A stretch of 64,000 nucleotides of DNA. It comes from Sphingobium algorifonticola. GTDB taxonomy: Bacteria; Pseudomonadota; Alphaproteobacteria; Sphingomonadales; Sphingomonadaceae. Positions 50,287 through 59,211 of the stretch are shown here, in pieces. The translations under genes and the position numbers were made by a program. The notes below the pieces were generated by a model. That model saw only the letters and a program-made list of their open reading frames with translations, was not told the origin of the DNA and did no database searches. The DNA is taken from positions 805,433-869,432 of the forward strand of contig NZ_RZUL01000002.1 of assembly GCF_004005485.1 (NCBI RefSeq), read 5' to 3'. Numbering within the stretch: the stretch's first letter is position 1; each line of letters starts with the position of its first letter.

Positions 50287-52746
50287 TCAGAAGTCCCATT
50301 TCAGCGACACACCGAATTCACGTCCACGCGCGACATAAGCAACGGACTGGCCGCCGCCGGTCCGGAACAGCGAGTTGAAATAGACTTCATCGGTCAGATT
50401 GCGACCGTAGACCGCAATCGAATAGCGATCGCCGATGGTAAGCGCGAGGCGGCCATTGAGCAGTCCATAGCTGTCCTCAACAGTGTCCGGATTGTTCGCT
50501 GCATCATGAAATTGCTTGCCGACATAGACATATTCGATGCGCGCTAGAACATCACCCACGCCGTCGATAGGCTGCGTTACTTGACCGCTGGCCGTGAAGT
50601 TCCATTTCGGCGCCTTTTTCAGCGTGTTACCATCGGCGACGCCGGTAGCCGCCGCCACCGCCGCATCGATCTCGGTAATGCGGGAATTGGTGTAACCGCC
50701 CGCAAGCCCAAGTTCGATAGCAGGAATCGGCTTTGCCAATATTTCCAGTTCCGCGCCGTACACACGTGCGCGTCCTGCATTGACCAAATTGATGAGCAGG
50801 CCCTGCGCGGGGTCCTGAACGACCGATTGCAACTGGAGATCACGGTAGATGCTGTAGAAGCCGGCGACGTTCACGCGCAATCGGTTGTCGGCGGTCTGCG
50901 TCTTCAGCCCGACTTCGAACTGGTTGACGGTTTCCGGGTCGACCGATGCCACCCCTTGCGTATTCGTGGCACGGCCGTTGAACGTACCGCTCTTGAAACC
51001 ACGTGCATAAGATGCATAGCCCATGATCTTGGGCGTGAAACGATATTCCGCGCCAAAGCGAGGAGATAGGTCGGTCCAGCTGTCTTTGGCAGAGCTTGGT
51101 GCAACGGCATAATAAGGCGTGCCCAGTGACGCGCTGACCCCCAGACGTTGCTGAAAATAATCGAAGAACTTTTTCTCATATGTCAATCGCAGCCCTGCGG
51201 TGAAACTGAGCTTCTCGGTTGCCTGGAACGTGCCCTGTCCAAATGCCGCAAAGTTGCGCACTCTCACGGTCTGATCGACCAACAGTTCGTTATCGAGGGT
51301 CGTATTGGCGATATTGTTCGTGCAGCCAAACCCCGATCCGTAGGAGAAAAACGGTGTGCCCGGGATGGGAGTGCGCGCCGCCAGGGCGCAGGGCGTAACC
51401 GTTTGCCCTACGAGCACCGGCGAGCTGTTCAACGACGCATATAGTCCCGGCGTGATATTGACTGTATTGAGGTCGGACGATTTTTCGTTGAAGTAGTAAA
51501 GTCCCAGAACCGCATTCAAACGATCCAGATCAAGGATGGCCTGTACTTCCTGGCTGAATTGACGCTGCCGGAAATCATCGTCGGTCGATGCGATATTGAC
51601 CGACGCTCCGTCATTGTCGCTCTGAAACTGGGCATTGAGCTTGCGGAACGCCGTGATCGATTTGAAGCTCAGGCTGTCGCTGACAGCCCAGTCCACAGTG
51701 CTGGAAACGCCCCATATTTCTGCATCATCCTGACTTGGTGCGGTGGCACCCGAATCATAAGGATCAGTCAACGGCCGCAGTTCCGCATTGGTGAAGGGAT
51801 TTCCCGACGGACCACCGACAAATCCGTTGTAGAGCGCGATGATCGAAGAATTGCCAACGTTCGGAATATTCGTACCTGCCTGCGTCGAACAGACACCCAG
51901 CGTGCCGTCCGCGCAAACGAGGCCGTACACCGCGACAGGATTGTTGTTCTGGCGTTGCTGATACCAGTCACCCGAGAGCGTTACCGTTACGGCGTCGCTG
52001 GCTTCCCACAGCAGCTTGCCGCGGATCAGGCCATAATCTTCATTGCCGAACTCGGTGCCGTCTGTCGTGCTTTCACCATAGCCGTCGCGTTTACGGTACG
52101 TGCCTGACACGCGGGCTGCGACAGTGTCTCCCAACGGCAGGTTAAGCGCGGCATTGACGCCGATCATGTCGTAATTTCCGACATTCAGCTCGATATTGCC
52201 TTTGACGACGCCGAGTTCCGGATCGGCAGTGCGAATGTTCAATGCGCCGCCGATGGTATTGCGGCCGAACAACGTGCCCTGCGGGCCACGCAGCACTTCA
52301 ACTTGGCTGAGATCAGCAGCCTTCAGCAACCCGCCTACCGAGCGACCAAGATACACGCCATCCACATAGACACCCACACCAGGGTCGGCAGTTGGCAAAA
52401 AGTCGTCCTGGCCGATGCCACGAATGAATATCTGTGTGTTGTTGCCGCCCGCGGCGTTGCCCCCGGCCTGCAAATTGACATTCGGGGCCTGCGTCGCAAT
52501 CGCACGGATGTCGAACGCAGAGTTGCGAGCCAGAACCTCAGGTCCGAAAGCGGTGACCGCAACGGGAGTCGTTTGCAAATTTTCCGAAACGCGCCGCGCG
52601 GTCACAATGATATCGGCAAGTCCGGATTGCTCGGTTTCGGCAGCCGCATCGCTCGCCTGCACCTCATCTGCGCCACTTGCCAGCGCGATAGCAGGGTTAA
52701 CTGCGCCAGACAGAAGTGCGGCAATAATCCAGGTACGTCTCGTCAT
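50287..52746 (-). CDS. TonB-dependent outer-membrane receptor
   Basis: An 819-residue receptor: signal peptide, TonB box LADIIVTARRVSENLQTTPV, plug with FIRGIGQDDFLPTADPGVG and LRGPQGTLFGRNTIGGALNI, and C-terminal strand FGVSLKWDF. GGGAGGG precedes the ATG at good distance. It shares plug stretches almost word for word with the 44172 receptor, so the two are close paralogues. It heads a TBDR-propeller-GST operon and its promoter carries the GGTATACCA motif. Confidence 0.94.
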   Translation of the reverse strand: MTRRTWIIAALLSGAVNPAIALASGADEVQASDAAAETEQSGLADIIVTARRVSENLQTTPVAVTAFGPEVLARNSAFDIRAIATQAPNVNLQAGGNAAGGNNTQIFIRGIGQDDFLPTADPGVGVYVDGVYLGRSVGGLLKAADLSQVEVLRGPQGTLFGRNTIGGALNIRTADPELGVVKGNIELNVGNYDMIGVNAALNLPLGDTVAARVSGTYRKRDGYGESTTDGTEFGNEDYGLIRGKLLWEASDAVTVTLSGDWYQQRQNNNPVAVYGLVCADGTLGVCSTQAGTNIPNVGNSSIIALYNGFVGGPSGNPFTNAELRPLTDPYDSGATAPSQDDAEIWGVSSTVDWAVSDSLSFKSITAFRKLNAQFQSDNDGASVNIASTDDDFRQRQFSQEVQAILDLDRLNAVLGLYYFNEKSSDLNTVNITPGLYASLNSSPVLVGQTVTPCALAARTPIPGTPFFSYGSGFGCTNNIANTTLDNELLVDQTVRVRNFAAFGQGTFQATEKLSFTAGLRLTYEKKFFDYFQQRLGVSASLGTPYYAVAPSSAKDSWTDLSPRFGAEYRFTPKIMGYASYARGFKSGTFNGRATNTQGVASVDPETVNQFEVGLKTQTADNRLRVNVAGFYSIYRDLQLQSVVQDPAQGLLINLVNAGRARVYGAELEILAKPIPAIELGLAGGYTNSRITEIDAAVAAATGVADGNTLKKAPKWNFTASGQVTQPIDGVGDVLARIEYVYVGKQFHDAANNPDTVEDSYGLLNGRLALTIGDRYSIAVYGRNLTDEVYFNSLFRTGGGQSVAYVARGREFGVSLKWDF

Positions 52747-52786
52747 GACTTCATCCCTCCCAGGCTACTCTATTACCGAGTATTAT

Positions 52787-52810
52787 TTTTGGTATACCAA
52801 AATGGAATAC
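52787..52810. promoter_or_regulatory. GGTATACCA operator upstream of TBDR 50287-52746
   Basis: TTTTGGTATACCAAAA (52787-52802) is a perfect 16-bp palindrome. With the bases to its right it gives GGTATACCAAAATGGAATAC (52791-52810), matching the sites at 46486 and 56171. It lies 41 bp from the TBDR start and 23 bp from the end of the upstream Rieske gene, so the TBDR has its own controlled promoter. Confidence 0.72.
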
Positions 52811-52832
52811 TATTTGCAATATCGAGTGTTGT

Positions 52833-53843
52833 TTACACCGCGATCAGATCTGCCGCAGGATGATGTCGCGGGTAGAGCCGGGCAAATCGCAGATACATCG
52901 CAAGATATTTGTCCGATTCCGCCATGCGATCGTGCCGGAAACTCATGCTGTCATGCACCGGTGCGTCTTCGGCAATGAGCCGGTCGCCAAAATCAATCAT
53001 GATCTGGATAAGCTGCTCAGCCATTTGAGCGTCGCCCGGTGCATCCGTTGGCTTCACTGTCGAGTCTATGTTGAAAATGCGCGCTCTGTTCCCGGGCAAT
53101 GGACAACCTACGGACATCTGGAATGTCTTTCGGCCCATCGTCACCCCTTCGAGAGCGATCGAGTTGGTGCCCCATGCGCGGATGGTCTGACGTACGGTGC
53201 CAATACCGGGTATTTTCATGTTTTGCGAATAGGTCATGCCCCGATCGGTAATCTCGAGATCTTCAAGATCGCCAATCAGTTCCACACCGTGAACTACCTT
53301 CAGGTGCTGAAAGTCCATCGAATTCGAAAAGACCATGTAACTGTCGATGTTCATGTCTTTGACATGGTGCGCCTTCAGCAGGAGAGTGTCCTCCGGTGCG
53401 GAAAAATGCGGAAGCTCGACATCTGGCTCATCGCCATTGAAAGCCCAGATCAGACCCAGACTTTCGCGCGTGGGGAAGTCGAACAACGTCGCGTCGCGCG
53501 GCGGCGTGTCGCCCGCCGCGATCTTGATGCACTGGCCCTTGCCGTCATAGGACCAGTGATGAAACGCGCAGCGTATATGCTCTCCAACCACCTCGCCGAC
53601 CTTGAGATGTGCACCAAGATGTCGGCAGAAGGCCGACTGTACATGCGGCGTACCGCTCTCGCCGCGCCATATGACGATCTGACCGTCCATGAATTCCCGC
53701 CCAATGACTTCGCCAGGCCCTACATCGGTAGAAAGGCATATCGGGAACCAACTACGATCGAAGCCGCCGACACCCTGAGGCGGAATCTTCAACCCGCGTG
53801 TGCGCGGGGCGGGGGACGCATCACTTTTCGCCAGCGTGGCCAT
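52833..53843 (-). CDS. Rieske-type ring-hydroxylating oxygenase, catalytic subunit
   Basis: A 336-residue oxygenase. The Rieske [2Fe-2S] ligands are C73-R-H75 and C92-x-x-H95; the mononuclear iron region is N174-S-M-D177-F-Q-H180-x4-H185. This size and spacing match the single-subunit (VanA/KshA/carbazole-type) group that works with a separate ferredoxin/reductase and hydroxylates or demethylates rings. No reductase gene is seen in the window. It follows the HbpS-like gene by 29 bp and lies upstream of a TBDR gene on the same strand. Confidence 0.93.
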   Translation of the reverse strand: MATLAKSDASPAPRTRGLKIPPQGVGGFDRSWFPICLSTDVGPGEVIGREFMDGQIVIWRGESGTPHVQSAFCRHLGAHLKVGEVVGEHIRCAFHHWSYDGKGQCIKIAAGDTPPRDATLFDFPTRESLGLIWAFNGDEPDVELPHFSAPEDTLLLKAHHVKDMNIDSYMVFSNSMDFQHLKVVHGVELIGDLEDLEITDRGMTYSQNMKIPGIGTVRQTIRAWGTNSIALEGVTMGRKTFQMSVGCPLPGNRARIFNIDSTVKPTDAPGDAQMAEQLIQIMIDFGDRLIAEDAPVHDSMSFRHDRMAESDKYLAMYLRFARLYPRHHPAADLIAV

Positions 53844-53872
53844 GGAATCTTCTCCAACTTATGTTTGAATGT

Positions 53873-54262
53873 TCAGGCTGCCGCGAACTCGGCTATCGCT
53901 CGGTCCTGAAGATAGTAGCCGCCGGCTATGCCCAGAGCGCCAATCACCCTTTCCCCGTCCTTCAGCGGGATGCCGCCCGGCAAAAGATTGATGCTTTGAT
54001 CCCCGAGGACAACGATCTTGGCCAGCGGATCGCGCGATACCGCGTCGACGACCTCATGGGTGGGCTGTCCAAAAGTGGCCGACGCCAAGGCTTTCTTTCG
54101 AGCGACTTCGATATTCACATGGCCAACGCCATCCATGCGGGACATTGAAACAATATGTCCTGCGACATCCGTGACCACAGCGACGATTGGTACATTCTGA
54201 GCCGTCGCTGCATCTATGGCTTTCGCAATGACGGCGGTGGCAGCGTTCAAGGTGACAGTCAT
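53873..54262 (-). CDS. GlcG/HbpS-family (DUF336) protein
   Basis: A 129-residue protein: MTVTLNAATAVIAKAIDAAT, VPIVAVVTDVAGHIVSMSRMDG, ARKKALASATFGQPTHEV, LPGGIPLKDGERVIGALGIAGG. This is the HbpS/GlcG fold, implicated in heme or corrinoid binding in some members and found widely in catabolic operons. ATG 54262 has GGAGAGA upstream; the frame back to 54499 is rejected because it crosses the divergent promoter. It is the first gene of an operon with the Rieske oxygenase. A second family member is at 56215. Confidence 0.87.
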   Translation of the reverse strand: MTVTLNAATAVIAKAIDAATAQNVPIVAVVTDVAGHIVSMSRMDGVGHVNIEVARKKALASATFGQPTHEVVDAVSRDPLAKIVVLGDQSINLLPGGIPLKDGERVIGALGIAGGYYLQDRAIAEFAAA

Positions 54263-54339
54263 CAAGTCGTCTCTCCGATCAGGGATATTTTGTAGGACGA
54301 AATTATATGGCAAAGCATTTTGAAGCCATTCACTTTCGT

Positions 54340-54367
54340 GCCATAATATTTCGATTCTACGCCATAA
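54340..54367 (+). promoter_or_regulatory. Direct repeats GCCATAA spaced 21 bp, candidate AraC site
   Basis: GCCATAA occurs at 54340-54346 and 54361-54367, exactly two DNA turns apart, with a partial copy GCCATT at 54325. They sit in the 115-bp gap between the divergent HbpS and AraC genes, the second copy only 10 bp before the AraC start. AraC proteins bind such direct repeats, so autoregulation and control of the Rieske unit are plausible. Confidence 0.45.
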
Positions 54368-54377
54368 GGGTATCTCC

Positions 54378-55349
54378 ATGCGCCGCATCATTGATCTGAT
54401 CGATCCAGACGGAAATGCGCTGGCGACAGCACCTGAAAACTTGCGGCACCTGCTGAGCGGATTTGTGGTGCACGCTTTCGACAGCAACATTCCGTTCAAC
54501 GTGCGGCTGACCCATTTTGGTGGCTGGGCATTCAGTTCGAGCGAAGGGGGAGGTCATCTGGACATAGAATGGAGCCCGCTTGACGACAGACCTCTCAATT
54601 ATGTCATCCTTATCATGTTGGGATCGGGATTGGTCGAAGCGCCACATGCCCGACATGATCAACCGTTGCTGGCCAAGTCGCGACAAGCCGCGCTCTACAA
54701 CCCTCATGCATTGCCCGATGCCCTGCATTTTGCGGGATCGCTGCGCAACACTATCGTTTTTCTGCCTGCGGACGCATTTTCTGATCTGCCGCTAGGCGTC
54801 CCGATATCGACGGACTTTGGATTGGGTGCGGTCATGAGTACCACGATCCGCGCCGTGGAGAGCCAGTCATCGTTTGGCTGGGCAGACGCAATGGTGGGCC
54901 TTCTTCCCGATCTCGCCAACATGATCCGACATGCATTTCAAACGTCTTTATCTGGTACCGCAGCGATCCGTGACAAAGAAGATGTTCGTCTGCTGCGGTT
55001 GCATGATTTTATTCATTACCATCTCGAAGACCCAAATTTGAACGCGAGACATGCGGCAAGAGCCTGTGGGTTATCATTGCGCCAATTGCACAGATTGTTC
55101 GAGCACAGCGGCTCGAGCTTTGCATCGACAGTCCGTCGGCTGCGCATGGAGAGAGCATCGGCGCTGCTGGCATCTACGCCTTCGTCGGTCACGGTGGCTG
55201 ATGTAGCTGTAGCAACCGGATTTGCCGATTCGGCCTATTTCGCGACCGCGTTTCGTCGATACATGGGAATGCCGCCGTCGCAATGGCGGCGCGAACGAGA
55301 AGCGATCGCCTGTCGGGAGAAGATGACGACTTCGCAACAACCTGAGTGA
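54378..55349 (+). CDS. AraC-family transcriptional regulator
   Basis: A 323-residue protein with a cupin-like AraC-binding-type N-terminal domain (FVVHAFDSNIPFNVRLTHFG, YVILIMLGSGLVE) and two C-terminal HTHs (NARHAARACGLSLRQLHRLF; VTVADVAVATGFADSAYFAT, then FRRYMGMPPSQWRRER). The layout matches the AraC/XylS group that includes activators of aromatic catabolism. It is divergent from the HbpS-Rieske operon and is followed by a T-rich terminator. It probably activates that operon. Confidence 0.9.
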   Translation: MRRIIDLIDPDGNALATAPENLRHLLSGFVVHAFDSNIPFNVRLTHFGGWAFSSSEGGGHLDIEWSPLDDRPLNYVILIMLGSGLVEAPHARHDQPLLAKSRQAALYNPHALPDALHFAGSLRNTIVFLPADAFSDLPLGVPISTDFGLGAVMSTTIRAVESQSSFGWADAMVGLLPDLANMIRHAFQTSLSGTAAIRDKEDVRLLRLHDFIHYHLEDPNLNARHAARACGLSLRQLHRLFEHSGSSFASTVRRLRMERASALLASTPSSVTVADVAVATGFADSAYFATAFRRYMGMPPSQWRREREAIACREKMTTSQQPE

Positions 55350-55358
55350 CGATAGAGC

Positions 55359-55390
55359 AAACGCCCTATCGCGCTCGTACGGCGTTTTTT
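55359..55390 (+). terminator. Rho-independent terminator after the AraC gene
   Basis: AAACGCC (55359-55365) pairs with GGCGTTT (55381-55387), running into TTTTTT at 55385-55390. It lies 10 bp after the AraC stop and just before the stop of the convergent membrane-protein gene. Confidence 0.75.
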
Positions 55391-55395
55391 GCGTA

Positions 55396-56127
55396 TCATG
55401 GCTGCAATCTTCTGCGTACGAGATGGAATGTCCGTACGAGGACTGTCAGAATTACGGGCAGTGCAAGCAGCAGCAGCCCGATCCATCCATCGGGCGACGC
55501 CGGCAACATGATGCCCGCCCGGTGGGCGAACCACAGAGCCCCGACATGCATCGCACATCCGGCAGTCGCGCCAAAGATGTAAAGCCGGGTCGGCATCGAC
55601 GTTGTGCCCAGGATGATGGCGAGAACGATACGCAACCACCAGGGACCGGGCGGGGGCAGGAAATGGATGAACGCCGCAATCAGATGTCCATTGCGGACAA
55701 GAAATGGCTTTTGTCCGGGTTTCTGAGGGGGCAGGGGAGGGGCGCAAAATGCAATCACCTTTGCCAGCTTGCCTGGCGAAGTTGCCGTTGCCGATGATGC
55801 AGCACCTGCGGCGGGCATTATTCGCGCGGCGAACCTCCCGAGCGACCGTCCCAGCAAGAAGCAGAGGATGGTAGCTGCAGTCATGCCGAGCGAGAGTGCG
55901 ATGATAAAGATGGGGCCCTTCTCAGCGCGAACGGCGTCGCCAAAAGCGGCACCGTCGATAAAGCCGACAATACCATAGCGGAATGCGTCAGACAGCGTAC
56001 CGGATTGAATGGCTGGGCCGCGATGCCAGAGGTAAAGACCAATTATTGCCAACAAAGCGAACAATCCCGTCAGCAACCTAGTTGCTGATCCCGCAGACCG
56101 TGATTGCGCGATCGTCTCTCTGTGCAT
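55396..56127 (-). CDS. Multi-pass inner-membrane protein of unknown function
   Basis: A 243-residue protein with about five hydrophobic segments (LLTGLFALLAIIGLYL, GPIFIIALSLGMTAATILCFLLG, WWLRIVLAIILGTTS, GWIGLLLLALPVILTVLV). The middle part GRSLGRFAARIMP and the FLPPPGPWWLRIVLA region faintly recall DedA/VTT proteins, but I cannot assign a family with confidence. It is divergent from the 56215 operon, whose GGTATACCA operator lies in the 87-bp gap, so both may share regulation. Confidence 0.7.
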   Translation of the reverse strand: MHRETIAQSRSAGSATRLLTGLFALLAIIGLYLWHRGPAIQSGTLSDAFRYGIVGFIDGAAFGDAVRAEKGPIFIIALSLGMTAATILCFLLGRSLGRFAARIMPAAGAASSATATSPGKLAKVIAFCAPPLPPQKPGQKPFLVRNGHLIAAFIHFLPPPGPWWLRIVLAIILGTTSMPTRLYIFGATAGCAMHVGALWFAHRAGIMLPASPDGWIGLLLLALPVILTVLVRTFHLVRRRLQP

Positions 56128-56170
56128 GCGAATCCCCTCAACACCGGATAATTGACACCATTATCGTAAC

Positions 56171-56190
56171 GGTATACCATATTGGTATTC
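56171..56190 (+). promoter_or_regulatory. GGTATACCA operator upstream of the HbpS-amidohydrolase operon
   Basis: GGTATACCATATTGGTATTC matches the 20-nt stretches at 46486 and 52791 (common pattern GGTATACCAWAWTGGNATWC). It is 24 bp upstream of the first gene of the five-gene operon at 56215 and also within the promoter area of the divergent membrane-protein gene. Confidence 0.72.
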
Positions 56191-56214
56191 TAAAGTGAAA
56201 TATGGAGCGAACTG

Positions 56215-56646
56215 ATGGGGGAGCGCAACGTTCATGCGGCCGAGGTGCTGATTGCAGCAGCGGCAGCCGTCTCGCGCGAACTGGCGCATGATGTGGCCAT
56301 CGTCTGCGTCGATCGAGGAGGGCATGTGCTGGCATCGCGTCGTACCGACAATACGGGATATCCCGCAATGGAAGCGGCAAGGCGCAAGGCGGCCACATCG
56401 GCAGTGATGGGTGTGCCAACCGCGATGGTTGCAGGGCTGGTAAGCCAGGATCCGCTGGCAGCGGCAGCATTGTCTTCATCGCCCGACATGCTCGCTGTTC
56501 CAGGTGGTGCGCCGCTGGTCGTCGATGCCGTGACTGTTGGGGGCATCGGCATCGCCGGGGCGCATTACAGTGAGGACGAAACCATACTTCAGGCCGCGCT
56601 GTCGCGTGTGTCGGAGCAGACCCGCGATGCCGGAGAATCCGTATGA
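56215..56646 (+). CDS. GlcG/HbpS-family (DUF336) protein
   Basis: A 143-residue relative of the 53873 protein: HAAEVLIAAAAAVSRELAHD, VAIVCVDRGGHVLASRRTDNT, ARRKAATSAVMGVPTAM, VPGGAPLVVDAVTVGGIGIAGA. There is no signal peptide. GGAGCG lies eight bases before the ATG. It is the first gene of a coupled operon (4-bp overlap with the amidohydrolase). The role in catabolic operons is unproven; heme, cofactor or substrate binding have been suggested for family members. Confidence 0.87.
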   Translation: MGERNVHAAEVLIAAAAAVSRELAHDVAIVCVDRGGHVLASRRTDNTGYPAMEAARRKAATSAVMGVPTAMVAGLVSQDPLAAAALSSSPDMLAVPGGAPLVVDAVTVGGIGIAGAHYSEDETILQAALSRVSEQTRDAGESV

Positions 56647-57707
56647 TCGATGGTGTCTTTGTTGTCGACGCGGCGGTGCACGGTTTCAACTTCACATCCG
56701 ATAATCTTCGTGCGCCCTTCATGCCCGAAATCGTTCGCATGCTCTATCATTTTGGGTTCGACACTTTGCACCCGCTAGGTGATGCCCGTTACCGTTTGAC
56801 ATTCGAACAATTTCAGAACCTGTTCACGCTACAGCCGGAACTGATGCAGCGGGTTCTTTTCGCTGAAAGCCATATCGATATGGCCTGTTACCACGGGGTG
56901 CCGATGTACGGCCTTTTCGGTGACGGTTCTTCACCAATCTGGATCGGCGAACAAATTGCGGCACAATTTCCGCATCGGATGCAGATCTATGCCGATTTAA
57001 GCCCGACGCACCCCGATCCGGTCGGCTGGATAGACAGCGTCGCCGGGCGGCCCAATGTTCTGGGCGTCAAATTCTATCCCGTTGACCTTGTCGAAGGCAA
57101 GATTGTCACGGTCCAGCTGGATGACGATAAAGCCGTTATGCCGCTCATCGAACGTTGTCGGACGAAGGGTATACGCACAATTGCGGTTCACAAGGCCGTG
57201 CCGCTCGGGCCGATCGGGCGTGAGCATTATCATGTGCGGGACATGGCGCCCGCGATCGCGGCCTTCCCCGATCTGCAATTCGAAATCGTTCACGGTGGAT
57301 TTGCCTTTGCGGAAGAAACCGCAGCCTTGCTCGACAAATATGACAACGTCTGGATCAACCTCGAAAGCACACCGTGTTACGCCGTGAACAATGCGGACAA
57401 GTTTGCCGACATAATCGAACCGCTGATCGCTACGGGCAAGCATGAGCGCATCATGTTCGCGACCGGTGCCACCGGCATGCATCCACAGCCTTTCGTCGAG
57501 GCTTTCTGGCGGCTTGAGATGCCGCGCGGATATTCAAAGCTGAGCGATGAAATGAAGGCAGGCATCTTGGGGCGTAATTTCTGCACGCTTCACGGGATCG
57601 ATGTCGAGGCCGCGCGGACGTCTTGTTCGGCTGATATCTATGGCATCGACGGCAAGTTGGATGCGCCTTGGACGATGGTTCGCGAACTGGAGCAAGCCGC
57701 AGCATGA
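56643..57707 (+). CDS. Amidohydrolase_2 family protein (ACMSD/LigW-like hydrolase or decarboxylase)
   Basis: A 354-residue TIM-barrel metal hydrolase relative. Visible landmarks are DAAVHGFNF at residues 9-17 (where the family usually has HxH or ExH; here A11-V-H13), GVKFYPVD, AVHKAVPLGP, FEIVHGGFAFAEE and RIMFATGATGMHP. Relatives decarboxylate aromatic acids or hydrolyse ring-cleavage products. With the first metal ligand replaced, its chemistry may differ. It is coupled by 4-bp overlaps to both the HbpS and the DUF59 genes. Confidence 0.82.
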   Translation: MIDGVFVVDAAVHGFNFTSDNLRAPFMPEIVRMLYHFGFDTLHPLGDARYRLTFEQFQNLFTLQPELMQRVLFAESHIDMACYHGVPMYGLFGDGSSPIWIGEQIAAQFPHRMQIYADLSPTHPDPVGWIDSVAGRPNVLGVKFYPVDLVEGKIVTVQLDDDKAVMPLIERCRTKGIRTIAVHKAVPLGPIGREHYHVRDMAPAIAAFPDLQFEIVHGGFAFAEETAALLDKYDNVWINLESTPCYAVNNADKFADIIEPLIATGKHERIMFATGATGMHPQPFVEAFWRLEMPRGYSKLSDEMKAGILGRNFCTLHGIDVEAARTSCSADIYGIDGKLDAPWTMVRELEQAAA

Positions 57708-58069
57708 TTACCCGCGCAGATGTACGCGAAGCCCTGAACACGATCATCGATCCGTGCAGCATTCGGGCCGGAATGCCAGCCAGTATCGGCGAAATGGGTC
57801 TGATCCATGCCATCTCCATCACCGAAACGGCCGACGGTGCGCATGTGGCAATTGTACTGGGCGTTACTGATCCCACTTGCCTGATGGCGGCGGTATTCGT
57901 GGCCGAGGCGCATCAGCGGATCGGTGCGTTGGAAGGTGTGGCGCATGTCGAGGTCACCCTGGATCATACTGTTCTTTGGACTCCCGATCGTCTCGATCCC
58001 GCTTATTCCCGGCGGCTGAAAAGCCATCGTGCATCAGAAGCCGGCAAAGACGCGGTGATGGCACGATGA
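57704..58069 (+). CDS. DUF59 (MIP18/PaaD/SufT-like) protein
   Basis: A 121-residue protein starting MITRADVREALNTIIDPCSI, followed by IGEMGLIHAISITETADGAHVAIVLGVTDPTCLM and a helix plus strand ending VEVTLDHTVLW. This is the DUF59 pattern of PaaD and SufT, which help insert Fe-S clusters or mature oxygenases. No Fe-S protein is encoded in this operon, so it may serve the nearby Rieske oxygenase or act on the amidohydrolase or flavin enzyme. It overlaps both neighbours by ATGA. Confidence 0.82.
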   Translation: MITRADVREALNTIIDPCSIRAGMPASIGEMGLIHAISITETADGAHVAIVLGVTDPTCLMAAVFVAEAHQRIGALEGVAHVEVTLDHTVLWTPDRLDPAYSRRLKSHRASEAGKDAVMAR

Positions 58070-59205
58070 GCAACGATGCCGTGACACGGATCGTGGCCCG
58101 TGCCGATGAAATCAGCCGGTTGGGGGCGCAGGGAGAGGAGTTGCGTCGCCTGCCGGGCGAGCTGGTCACACTCATGCGGAACGAGGGTCTGTTCTCTATT
58201 CTGACACCGCGGGCTTATGGCGGTCTGGAGTACGATCTTGCAACCGCTGTAGACGTGATTGAAGCAGTGGCAAAGGCGGATGCGGCGGCGGGGTGGTGCC
58301 TGTTAAAAGTTGCGACGACGAACCAGTTGTCGGCCTATATCGATCCGGAGGTTGCCGCCGCAATCTGGACTGGGCCGCACATCGCAAGTGCGGGGAGCCT
58401 CAATCCGCGCGGACGCGCTGTTCGTGCCGATGGCGGCTGGCATGTATCGGGGCGCTGGGACTGGGGCACGGCGACAGGATTTTCCGACTGGATCGTCGGC
58501 GGAGCGATGCTTTTCGAGCAGGGTGCCGATGTCCCGCTGACGGGACCGATGGGACCGCAGACCCGGTTGTTCCTGCTCCCCTCCAGCGTCGTGCAATTTA
58601 TCGATACATGGCATGTGCATGGCATGCGTGGCACGGGCAGTCAGGATTTTGCGGTCGACAATGTGTTCGTTCCCGATCGGCATGCCATTGACATGACGAC
58701 TTTGGCGCCGCGTCAGGTCGGCCCGCTGTACGATGCTTTGCCATATATGGCGATGATGATGGTTCCCCATGCGCCTGTCGCTACTGGCATTGCCCTTGCC
58801 TGTATCGAAGCATTCAGTGCGTTATCTGTAAGCAAGACGCCGCTCATGTCGAAAGGCGTATTAGCTGACAAGGCCATGGCGCAAGATGCTTTGGGTCGTG
58901 CAGTGGCAGAGGTTGAGGCAAGCAGGGCATATTTAAAAAGTGCGATAGCTCGTATTGGCGACGCACCGGGGCCATCGGTTGCGACGGCGCTGCATCTGGC
59001 AGCGACACATGCTACGCATAGTTGCGTAAGCGCGGTCGATCGACTTTACGCGGCAGCTGGGGGGACGGCGGTGTTTGAAGCGTCGCCTATCCAGCGGCAC
59101 TTCCGTGATATTCACGTGGCAGCATCGCACTTCCTGGTTAATGCCGAAAAATATGCTGCGGCCGGGCGCGTGACACTGGGGCTGAGCCCTTCGATGCTGC
59201 GCTGA
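58066..59205 (+). CDS. Acyl-CoA-dehydrogenase-fold flavin oxygenase (HpaB/HsaA/DszC-like)
   Basis: A 379-residue protein with helical N-domain (LRRLPGELVTLMRNEGLFSI, LTPRAYGGLEYD), beta domain (WHVSGRWDWGTATGFSDWIVGG, GMRGTGSQDFAVDNVFVPD) and helical C-domain with the substrate-site ASPIQRHFRDIHVAASH. This is the two-component monooxygenase or dehydrogenase group using free or bound reduced flavin. It is paralogous to 32642-33952 but clearly divergent. The start forms an ATGA overlap with the DUF59 gene; the longer frame from 57877 is rejected. Confidence 0.87.
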   Translation: MSNDAVTRIVARADEISRLGAQGEELRRLPGELVTLMRNEGLFSILTPRAYGGLEYDLATAVDVIEAVAKADAAAGWCLLKVATTNQLSAYIDPEVAAAIWTGPHIASAGSLNPRGRAVRADGGWHVSGRWDWGTATGFSDWIVGGAMLFEQGADVPLTGPMGPQTRLFLLPSSVVQFIDTWHVHGMRGTGSQDFAVDNVFVPDRHAIDMTTLAPRQVGPLYDALPYMAMMMVPHAPVATGIALACIEAFSALSVSKTPLMSKGVLADKAMAQDALGRAVAEVEASRAYLKSAIARIGDAPGPSVATALHLAATHATHSCVSAVDRLYAAAGGTAVFEASPIQRHFRDIHVAASHFLVNAEKYAAAGRVTLGLSPSMLR

Positions 59206-59211
59206 TCGATC

